DNA of 11,913 bases from Lentisphaerota bacterium (GTDB lineage: Bacteria > Verrucomicrobiota > Lentisphaeria > Oligosphaerales > Oligosphaeraceae): the NCBI GenBank assembly GCA_012800565.1, contig JAAZIZ010000158.1:1-11913 (forward strand), written 5' to 3'. The number at the start of each line of letters is the position of its first letter. The first letter of the stretch is position 1. Position numbers and translations under genes: made by a program. Of this stretch, positions 1 to 6,235 are shown piece by piece. The notes under the pieces are model-generated. The model had not been told where the DNA came from, did no database searches, and saw only the letters and a list, made by a program, of their open reading frames with translations.

Positions 1-2024
1 AGAAGCAGCAGATGACTCCGGAGCTCTCGGCCCAGTGGTACGAAAATTATTTCTGCTTCCTGGATTTTGACAAGACGTTATTCCTGGCTGCTGACCTGGA
101 GGAGTTCAAAAGCTATGAAACAGTGCTCTGGGACCGCCGCACCCGCACCGCAAATCTGGAGTTCGCTTTCATAGTCTACCAGCGTTTTCTGGAACGGGTA
201 CGCGAATGGGCCGTCTTCTCCATCGCCTGCCTGGAACAGCCGCATGATTTCACAATTGAGGAATACATCACCTTTTCCACCGACAACCGGCAGTGGGCCA
301 AAAACCGCGAGGAGCTCCAGGACAACTGGCGTAAAAAAGTGAAAAATCTGCTGTTGCTGGAACAAATCCGCCTCGCCGAAGAGGCGGAGCAGGCGGCTGA
401 CGATGCCGCCCGCAACGAGCAGAAAACTGCGCCGGAAACTGCGCGTACGGAGGAGCCAATCATTCTGCGGCAGAAAAAGAATTATGCCCGGGCTTATAAA
501 CGCCGCCTGGAACTCGAACCGATTCAAATCGTGGAGATGTTCGCCAGCTCTTTTGCCCAGCTGTTCGACCCGCATTCGGTTTATATGGCTCCCCGCACCA
601 AAGAGGATTTCGATATCAATATGAGCCTCTCGCTGCAGGGCATTGGCGCCTCACTGTTCACGGCCGGCGCATATACCGAAATCGCTCATATCATTCCCGG
701 CGGGCCGGCGGAAAAAAGCGGTCTGCTGAAGAGCGGCGATCGCATTACTGCAGTGGCCCAGGATGGTGAGGAGCCGGTGGATATCATGGATATGCCTCTG
801 CAGCAGGTAGTCAGCAAAATCCGCGGACCCAAAGGCACCGTAGTGCATCTGACCATACTGCCCGAGGGCAGTTCTACCACCCAGGTCGTCAGCCTCATCC
901 GGGATGAAATTAAATTGACCGACCAGGAAGCCCAGGCCGAATGCCGGGAAATCAGCACCCCGCAAGGCCGCAAGGCCAGGGTGCAGATTATCTACCTGCC
1001 GACTTTCTACAGCGATTTCAACGGCAAGTTCAACCAAAAAGAGGACTTCACCAGCTCGGCCCGGGATGTGCAGAAACTCCTGCAGCAGGCCCAGGAGCAG
1101 GGGCCTCTTGATGCGGTAGTGCTGGACTTGCGCGGCAACGGCGGCGGCAGCTTGCAGGAAGCCGTCGATCTGGCTGGATTGTTCCTGCAGGGCGGCCCGG
1201 TGGTGCAGGTGCGCTATTACCGCGGCCAGATTGAAAAAATGCGTGATCCTCTGCCCGAGGCGATTTACAGCGGACCTTTGGCAGTGCTGGTGGACAAATT
1301 CAGCGCCTCCGCTTCGGAAATCGTGGCGGCCTGCCTGCAGGACTGCGGGCGGGCCCTGGTCTTGGGTGATAAATCGACGCACGGCAAAGGCACGGTGCAG
1401 ACTTTGTACGATCTGGACCGTGACCCGCAAATTCAAGGCGCGGCCACCATTCTGAACCACGCTCCGACCGGGTCCTTGAAAATCACCATTGGCAAATTCT
1501 ACCGCATCAATGGCAGTTCCACTCAGGTGCGCGGTGTCACTCCTGACATCATCTTTCCGGCTTTCAGTGATTACATGGAAGTGGGGGAAGAACGCCTGCC
1601 CCATGTAATGCCCTGGGATGTGATTCCCCCGACCCGCTTCAGTGCCGACCAGGAAATGGCTGCGAAGCTGCCCGCCTGGAAGCAGGTCGCTGAAAAATAT
1701 CTGACCGAGTCGAAAGACTTCCAGGAATATCTGCAGGACCTGGAGTTTTTCGGCAAACTGCGGGAGCAGAAGCAAGTTCCTCTGAATATTGCCGCCCGCA
1801 AGGAATACATCAAGCAGGAGAAAGCCGCCAGCGACATGTTCCGCAAGTTTCATACCCAGCGCCGGCAGGCCCGCAAGCCTAAGGCTACCGCTGATGACCA
1901 AAATCAGTCTAAGCCTGTACCAGATAAAACTCAGGATTTGATCTTGGAGGCCACCCTGGCCATCCTGGGCGAGCTGCACCAGTCCCAGCCGCCTGCAGTC
2001 TCGCCGATACATACCATCCCCTAA
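1..2024 (+). CDS. prc: Tail-specific (C-terminal processing) protease, S41 family, 5'-truncated by window edge
   Basis: Periplasmic serine protease of the Prc/Tsp family, which degrades or trims proteins from their C-termini. The frame stays open to base 1 and the family N-terminus (signal peptide and start of the helical domain) is absent, so the true start lies upstream; the in-frame ATG at 12 is probably internal. Numbering from that ATG, the order is the N-terminal helical domain (about 1-200), a PDZ domain opening with NMSLSLQGIGASL (from about 203), and the S41 core with LDLRGNGGG (371-379). The catalytic Ser is Ser433, the middle serine of FSASASEI, and the catalytic Lys is Lys459 in HGKGTVQ. 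The spacing aligns with E. coli Ser430/Lys455, plus one residue. A Prc C-terminal domain follows from about 530 (MPWDVIPPTRF). A charged, Ala/Glu-rich stretch near residues 118-150 looks like an insertion in the N-terminal domain. The next gene starts 16 bases after the stop. Family assignment is secure; the substrate is unknown. Confidence 0.93.
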   Translation, partial: KQQMTPELSAQWYENYFCFLDFDKTLFLAADLEEFKSYETVLWDRRTRTANLEFAFIVYQRFLERVREWAVFSIACLEQPHDFTIEEYITFSTDNRQWAKNREELQDNWRKKVKNLLLLEQIRLAEEAEQAADDAARNEQKTAPETARTEEPIILRQKKNYARAYKRRLELEPIQIVEMFASSFAQLFDPHSVYMAPRTKEDFDINMSLSLQGIGASLFTAGAYTEIAHIIPGGPAEKSGLLKSGDRITAVAQDGEEPVDIMDMPLQQVVSKIRGPKGTVVHLTILPEGSSTTQVVSLIRDEIKLTDQEAQAECREISTPQGRKARVQIIYLPTFYSDFNGKFNQKEDFTSSARDVQKLLQQAQEQGPLDAVVLDLRGNGGGSLQEAVDLAGLFLQGGPVVQVRYYRGQIEKMRDPLPEAIYSGPLAVLVDKFSASASEIVAACLQDCGRALVLGDKSTHGKGTVQTLYDLDRDPQIQGAATILNHAPTGSLKITIGKFYRINGSSTQVRGVTPDIIFPAFSDYMEVGEERLPHVMPWDVIPPTRFSADQEMAAKLPAWKQVAEKYLTESKDFQEYLQDLEFFGKLREQKQVPLNIAARKEYIKQEKAASDMFRKFHTQRRQARKPKATADDQNQSKPVPDKTQDLILEATLAILGELHQSQPPAVSPIHTIP

Positions 2025-2040
2025 ACAAGCGGTGAGCAAA

Positions 2041-3060
2041 ATGACAAAATTAAGTGAGCAGTTTTATCAGCGTGGCAATCAATTTCTGGGTTGCCGCTAT
2101 CCGTTTTTGTGCGGCGCCATGACTTGGATCAGCGAGCCTGGCCTGGTGGCCGCAGTCTGCAATGCTGGCGGTTTTGCCAGTCTGGCAGGCGGGAACGTTC
2201 CCCCGGACCAGCTGGCTGCAGCAATCGAGCAGACCCGCACACTCACTAAACATCCTTTCGGCGTCAATCTCATCACCATCGCCCCGGCCTACCAGGACCA
2301 GCTCAGGATGCTGCGGGACAATCCCGTCGCGACTGTCATCTTCGCCGGCAATTTCCCCAAAGACACCGAGGTGGCCATGATCAAGGACACCGGTGCCAAG
2401 GTGATCTGCTTCGCTTCCACCGAATCAATCGCCAAGCGCATGTACCGCTATGGAGCAGATGCCTTGATTCTGGAAGGCACTGAGGCCGGCGGCCATATCG
2501 GCCATGTCAGCCTGATCGTACTGTTGCAGCAGGTGCTCTTTCATTTCGATGCCATTCCGGTCTTCGTCGCCGGCGGTATCGCCACCGGCAAGATGAGCGC
2601 CCATCTGCTGCTGATGGGCGCGGCCGGAATCCAGATGGGTACCCGTTTCGCAGTCTCCAAGGAGAGCTGTGCCCATCCCGCTTTCAAGGACGCAATGCTG
2701 CGGGCCGATGCCCGCGATGCAGTCTCCACCAGTCAGTTCGACCCCCGCCTGCCGGTGGTCGCCGTGCGGGCCCTGAAAAATGAAGGCCTGCGGCGCTTCG
2801 GACAATTGCAGTACGATCTGATCGGTTTGCTGAACCAGGGACATATCAGCCTTAAGGACGCCCAGGAGCAGGTCGAACATTTCTGGGTCGGTGCTCTGCG
2901 CCGGGCGGTACAGGATGGCGATATCGAAAACGGCTCAATCATGGCCGGGCAATCAGTCGGGCTGCTGGAAAAAATCCAGTCAGTACAGGAAATCATCAGC
3001 GAGTTCGACCGGGAAATCGAAACCGAGCTGCAGCGCGTGAAAAAAACGGTCTGCTCCTGA
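2041..3060 (+). CDS. FabK-type flavin-dependent enoyl-ACP reductase / nitronate monooxygenase family protein
   Basis: FMN-dependent TIM-barrel oxidoreductase of the family that includes enoyl-ACP reductase FabK (last step of fatty-acid elongation) and nitronate monooxygenases. With the ATG at 2041 it is 339 residues. Visible motifs are GAMTW (25-29) after the first strand, FGVN (73-76), EAGGHIG with the family histidine at 152 (FabK His144 equivalent), AGGIATG phosphate-binding glycines (177-183), GTRF, and a C-terminal GALRRAVQDGDIENGSIMAG block. That last block and the VRALKN segment resemble FabK more than classical nitronate monooxygenases, but no other fatty-acid gene is nearby, so I leave the symbol blank. 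A GTG at 2032 in the same frame is an alternative start. I prefer ATG 2041 because GGTGAG at 2031-2036 can act as its ribosome-binding site, whereas nothing suitable precedes 2032. It follows the protease by 16 bases and may be cotranscribed with it. Confidence 0.8.
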   Translation: MTKLSEQFYQRGNQFLGCRYPFLCGAMTWISEPGLVAAVCNAGGFASLAGGNVPPDQLAAAIEQTRTLTKHPFGVNLITIAPAYQDQLRMLRDNPVATVIFAGNFPKDTEVAMIKDTGAKVICFASTESIAKRMYRYGADALILEGTEAGGHIGHVSLIVLLQQVLFHFDAIPVFVAGGIATGKMSAHLLLMGAAGIQMGTRFAVSKESCAHPAFKDAMLRADARDAVSTSQFDPRLPVVAVRALKNEGLRRFGQLQYDLIGLLNQGHISLKDAQEQVEHFWVGALRRAVQDGDIENGSIMAGQSVGLLEKIQSVQEIISEFDREIETELQRVKKTVCS

Positions 3061-3255
3061 ATACTTCCGCGCTGCCGGCCCCGGCAGCTGGTCGTGGGTT
3101 TCCTGCAAATTGTCCCCGGTGTATTCCCGCCGGGGTGGTTACTGACGCATTACGGCATTTACGCCGGCAACGCACTAATATGTGCCCGGGCCGTGCCTTT
3201 CCGGCAAAAAGCATTATATTATCAGCTTTTACAGCCTTTTTATGGAGTTACCGAT
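3061..3255 (+). promoter_or_regulatory. 195-base intergenic region with hairpins and an AT-rich patch, probable start of the pgm transcription unit
   Basis: This is the longest gene-free stretch between plus-strand genes. The first half holds the two inverted repeats at 3071-3088 and 3114-3135. The second half contains an AT-rich patch (about 3209-3240) with TATATT at 3215-3220, which could serve as a -10 element, but I see no good -35 box at the usual spacing. A promoter for pgm here is therefore inferred from layout more than from motifs. The frame of pgm is open back to 3094, but this part does not resemble the enzyme family. Confidence 0.3.
3071..3088 (+). terminator. Perfect GC-rich hairpin after the flavoenzyme gene, possible weak terminator
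   Basis: GCTGCCGG at 3071-3078 is exactly complementary to CCGGCAGC at 3081-3088, giving a 7-8 bp GC stem with a very short loop, 10 bases after the upstream stop codon. The following bases are T/G-mixed (TGGTCGTGGGTTTCC), not a clean T-run, so this is at best a weak intrinsic terminator or an mRNA-end stabiliser. A second, looser inverted repeat (CCCCGG 3114-3119 with CCGGGG 3130-3135) follows. Confidence 0.35.
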
Positions 3256-4887
3256 ATGCTGCACGAATTGGCAGGCAAAAGCATCCCGAAGGAGATGCTC
3301 TGCAATATTCCCCGCCTGATATCCCAGTATTATCTGGGACAGCCTGACCCGCGTGAGCCGCGGCAGCGAGTCGCGTTCGGGACTTCCGGACATCGTGGCT
3401 CGGCGCTGGAGCTGAGTTTCAATGAGGCACATGTCCTGGCCATTGTCCAGGCCATTTGCAATTACCGCCGTTCCCACGATATCGGCGGGCCGCTTTTCCT
3501 GGGTCAGGACACGCATGCGCTGTCAGAGCCGGCCCACAGCAGTGCCATTGAGGTACTGGCCGCCAATGCAGTTCCCACTTATATTGCCCAAGGCGGCGAA
3601 TTCACCCCTACGCCGGTGCTTTCGCATGCCCTGATCAGCTATAACCGCGATTCCGGCCGTGCCCAGGCTGACGGTGTGCTGCTTACCCCCTCGCACAATC
3701 CTCCCGCCGACGGCGGCATCAAGTACAATTGCCCGCATGGCGGTCCGTCCGAGCCCGAGGTCAGCTCCTGGATTGCCACTGAGGCCAACCGCATCCTGGC
3801 CGGCCGCAATCGGGAGGTCAAGCGCCTGAATCTGGCCCGGGCACTGCGTTCCAGCTTTATCCAGGAATACGATTATCGCACGCCATATATTGTTGACTTG
3901 GCGAATGTAATTGATATGGAGGCCATCCGTTCCTCCGGACTGCGCATCGGCGCAGATGCTCTGGGCGGTTCCGGACTGGGCTACTGGCTGCCGCTGGCCG
4001 AGCATTACGGCCTGGACCTGACTTTGCTGCACGGGGAATACGACCCGGCTTTCAGTTTTATGCCGCTTGACCACGATGGCAAAGTCCGCATGGACTGTTC
4101 TTCGCCCCATGCCATGAAAGGCCTGATAAAGCTCAGGCATTCCTATGACATCGCTTTTGGCAACGACCCGGATTTTGATCGTCACGGGATTGTGACTCCG
4201 AGCCAGGGGTTGCTGAATCCTAACCATTTTCTGGCTGTGGCCATTGATTATCTGTTCACTCGCCGCCGCTCCTGGTCGAAGTCGCTGGCCATTGGCAAGA
4301 CTATTGTCAGCAGCGCGATGCTGGACCGGGTCGCAGCGGCTCTGCCCCGTACCCTGTTGGAAGTCCCGGTCGGCTTCAAGTGGTTTGTGCCAGGATTGGC
4401 CGCCGCGACGCTCGGATTCGCTGGCGAAGAAAGTGCCGGAGCGAGCTTCCTGCGCCGGGACGGCAAGACCTGGACCACTGACAAGGACGGCTTTATCATG
4501 TCCTTGCTGGCCGCCGAAATTACTGCGGTCACCGGCCAGGACCCCGGCTTGGCCTACCGCGCCCTGGAAGAAAAACACGGACAGCACTGGTATATGCGCC
4601 AGGATCGCCCCTGTCAGCCGGAGCAGAAGCAGGCCCTGAGTGCACTCAGCCCGCAGTCTATCACCGTCCGGGAGATCGCCGGCTCGCCTATTCTGGCCAA
4701 GCAGGTGACTGCCCCCGGTAACCAGGCCGCCATCGGAGGTTTGAAAGTCATTACGGAAGCCGGCTGGTTCGCTATCCGGCCCTCCGGCACTGAGAACGTC
4801 AGCAAAATCTATGCTGAGAGTGTTAAGAGCGCCCGGCACCTGAAGGAATTGTTGAGCGCAGCGGAAAAATTCTTACTGTCTTTGTAA
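3256..4887 (+). CDS. pgm: Phosphoglucomutase (alpha-D-glucose phosphate-specific)
   Basis: Cytoplasmic enzyme interconverting glucose-1-phosphate and glucose-6-phosphate, linking glycogen breakdown and sugar-nucleotide synthesis to glycolysis. The protein is 543 residues, close to the roughly 546 of E. coli Pgm, and resembles it from end to end. Domain I carries FGTSGHRGSA and the phosphoserine loop TPSHNPP with Ser146. The Mg-binding loop is DPDFDRHG with Asp304, Asp306 and Asp308. The sugar-binding loop is GEESAG (from Gly390) and the phosphate-binding loop is RPSGTEN (Arg508). These positions match the E. coli enzyme. ATG 3256 is chosen because GGAG at 3244-3247 lies 8 bases upstream and the family N-terminus starts here; the open frame reaches back to 3094 but the extra residues are unlike the family. 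Glycogen phosphorylase, which makes its substrate, lies two genes downstream. Confidence 0.96.
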   Translation: MLHELAGKSIPKEMLCNIPRLISQYYLGQPDPREPRQRVAFGTSGHRGSALELSFNEAHVLAIVQAICNYRRSHDIGGPLFLGQDTHALSEPAHSSAIEVLAANAVPTYIAQGGEFTPTPVLSHALISYNRDSGRAQADGVLLTPSHNPPADGGIKYNCPHGGPSEPEVSSWIATEANRILAGRNREVKRLNLARALRSSFIQEYDYRTPYIVDLANVIDMEAIRSSGLRIGADALGGSGLGYWLPLAEHYGLDLTLLHGEYDPAFSFMPLDHDGKVRMDCSSPHAMKGLIKLRHSYDIAFGNDPDFDRHGIVTPSQGLLNPNHFLAVAIDYLFTRRRSWSKSLAIGKTIVSSAMLDRVAAALPRTLLEVPVGFKWFVPGLAAATLGFAGEESAGASFLRRDGKTWTTDKDGFIMSLLAAEITAVTGQDPGLAYRALEEKHGQHWYMRQDRPCQPEQKQALSALSPQSITVREIAGSPILAKQVTAPGNQAAIGGLKVITEAGWFAIRPSGTENVSKIYAESVKSARHLKELLSAAEKFLLSL

Positions 4888-4897
4888 GTTAAGTCAA

Positions 4898-4922
4898 GAA
4901 CACCTGGTTGCCCGCCAGGTTC
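4898..4922 (+). repeat. Small hairpin between pgm and the oxidoreductase gene
   Basis: ACCTGG at 4902-4907 pairs with CCAGGT at 4915-4920 around a 7-base loop. Flanking GAAC and GTTC could extend the stem with a bulge. No T-run follows, so it is unlikely to terminate transcription; it could instead stabilise the pgm end of a shared transcript. Functional meaning is not established. Confidence 0.3.
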
Positions 4923-4966
4923 AATCTGGGGACGGGCACCACACACCACAACCGAGGAAAACGAAG

Positions 4967-6139
4967 ATGCGTGATGGTAAACTGGTAGTCGGAGTCATCG
5001 GTTGCGGGGCATTCTCCTGGACCCAGGATTTTCTGAATTTTAACGCGAACCCGCATTGCTTCTGCAAATATTGCTGCGATATCTCTGAAGACAGGGCTCG
5101 CGCCAGCGCAGAAAAATTTTCCATTCCGGAATACAGTTCGGATTTTATGACGCTGGTCAACGATCCTGAGGTGGATTTGCTGAAGATCAGTACCAGCCAT
5201 GATGCGCACTGGCCGATTATTGAGGCTGCGGCTGCCAAGGGCAAGCATATCTTCTGCGAGAAGCCAATGGCCTTGGAGGAGACCGAGGCGATGTCGATCA
5301 TCAGGGCGGTGAGGCGCAATGGCATTCATTTTTGCGTGGACATGAACCGCCGGATGGCGCCTTCAATGCAGGCTCTCAAACACGCCTGGCAGGAACAATG
5401 CCGGCAGCCTCGTCATCAGCCCTGGCGCTTTATCGAACAGGAGCGTCCGCAGCTGGTGGAAGAGAAGCTGACCCACTTCCTGATGAACATCCAGGATGAG
5501 AGCAGCTCGTATCGTCCCATACACCTGGACCCTTTCCACGGCGGAGGGGAAATCCTGGGCGAGACTACCCACTGGCTCGATTTGGCTTGCTGGTTCTTCG
5601 CACCGCAAAAACCCTGCGAAATCCTCGCCTGGGGCTCGCCCCGGCTCAGTCACGGCATCAATCTGAAATTCACGTCCGGAGACAGTGCGACTATAATTTT
5701 CAGCTGCTGCGGCTCTTTCGATTATCCCAAGGAAATGTATCAGGTCACCAGCAATGCCGCGCTGTTCTGCAATAATTTCTTCGTGGAGAACCGCTATTAT
5801 GGCATTCCCGGTGCTGTCCCGCAGCTTTTCCCGCTGCAATTTGACGGCTATCCGGAGGTTGGTGCTGCTGGCGGCTGGGACGGCTATATGGCCAAGGCTG
5901 TGGCCCAGCGCGAAGGTTGCCGGAATCTCAAAGATGTGAGCAAGCCGCTGGTGGTTGACAAGGGTCACCGCCAGATGCTTGATACTTTCGTGGATTCAAT
6001 CCTCCACAACCGGCCCTCGCCTTGTGATGAATTAGCCGGCTGGACCGCAGTATACCTCGCCTTGCTGGCCATCCAATCCATCGAATTGCGTCAGGCAATG
6101 CCTGTGCTGCCCCATAAACTCGACCCGCTGTTCGCATAA
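4967..6139 (+). CDS. Gfo/Idh/MocA family NAD(P)-dependent oxidoreductase
   Basis: Probable sugar or cyclitol dehydrogenase/oxidoreductase of 390 residues. The N-terminal Rossmann fold shows VGVIGCGAFS (Gly12, Gly14, with Ser17 where the third small residue usually lies). An Asp (Asp38) sits at the end of the second strand, which favours NAD(H). The family signature CEKPMAL has Lys99. The C-terminal substrate domain carries GETTHWLDLACW with His202 as the probable catalytic base; Glu199 stands where an Asp is more usual. A cysteine cluster (Cys31, 33, 36, 37) immediately before Asp38 is unusual. There is no twin-arginine or other signal peptide, so it is probably cytoplasmic. GAGGA at 4954-4958 supports ATG 4967. 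It starts 79 bases after pgm and ends 68 bases before glgP, suggesting a role on a sugar or sugar phosphate, but the substrate cannot be read from sequence. Confidence 0.88.
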   Translation: MRDGKLVVGVIGCGAFSWTQDFLNFNANPHCFCKYCCDISEDRARASAEKFSIPEYSSDFMTLVNDPEVDLLKISTSHDAHWPIIEAAAAKGKHIFCEKPMALEETEAMSIIRAVRRNGIHFCVDMNRRMAPSMQALKHAWQEQCRQPRHQPWRFIEQERPQLVEEKLTHFLMNIQDESSSYRPIHLDPFHGGGEILGETTHWLDLACWFFAPQKPCEILAWGSPRLSHGINLKFTSGDSATIIFSCCGSFDYPKEMYQVTSNAALFCNNFFVENRYYGIPGAVPQLFPLQFDGYPEVGAAGGWDGYMAKAVAQREGCRNLKDVSKPLVVDKGHRQMLDTFVDSILHNRPSPCDELAGWTAVYLALLAIQSIELRQAMPVLPHKLDPLFA

Positions 6140-6161
6140 AGCAGCAGGAAGCAGAATACCC

Positions 6162-6179
6162 ATGCATCCGAAAAAATAA
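6162..6179 (+). other. Five-codon mini-ORF (MHPKK) upstream of glgP
   Basis: ATG at 6162 is followed by His, Pro, Lys, Lys and TAA at 6177-6179. An AGGAA stretch at 6146-6150 lies 11 bases before this ATG, a better Shine-Dalgarno match than anything before the genuine glgP ATG. It could be a translated leader or decoy start that affects glgP translation, or simply a dead remnant of the duplication. No conserved leader-peptide pattern is recognised. Confidence 0.3.
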
Positions 6180-6235
6180 CTTTCAAGTACAGAAATCAGA
6201 ACTGCCCATGACATCAAAAAAAATTAACTTTCAAG
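6162..6235 (+). repeat. Imperfect duplication of the glgP start region
   Basis: Two similar segments lie 46-48 bases apart. The upstream copy (6162-6187) and the real glgP start (6208-6235) both run CCC-ATG, then CATC or ACATC, then an A-run, then the 11-base direct repeat TAACTTTCAAG (6177-6187 and 6225-6235). By eye they differ by two substitutions and two single-base gaps. The upstream copy reads Met-His-Pro-Lys-Lys-stop because the missing base turns ATT-AAC into a TAA stop. Confidence 0.7.

Noticed and set aside
368..387. Perfect 7-base inverted repeat (CCGCCTC / GAGGCGG) with 6-base loop
   Set aside because: It lies inside the protease coding sequence in a Glu/Ala-rich codon run with no T-run after it; most likely a coincidence of composition.
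651..2039. Long open reading frame on the minus strand opposite the protease gene
   Set aside because: It lies wholly antisense to a gene with clear S41 protease motifs, and its translation shows no recognisable family. It is explained by the codon bias of the plus-strand gene in GC-rich DNA.
3094..3255. Possible N-terminal extension of phosphoglucomutase from an upstream GTG
   Set aside because: The extra residues do not resemble the family, the Shine-Dalgarno GGAG is placed for ATG 3256, and starting there puts the phosphoserine at position 146 as in E. coli.
3523..4839. Long minus-strand open frame opposite pgm
   Set aside because: It is antisense to a phosphoglucomutase conserved from end to end, with no recognisable domains, so it is a shadow frame.
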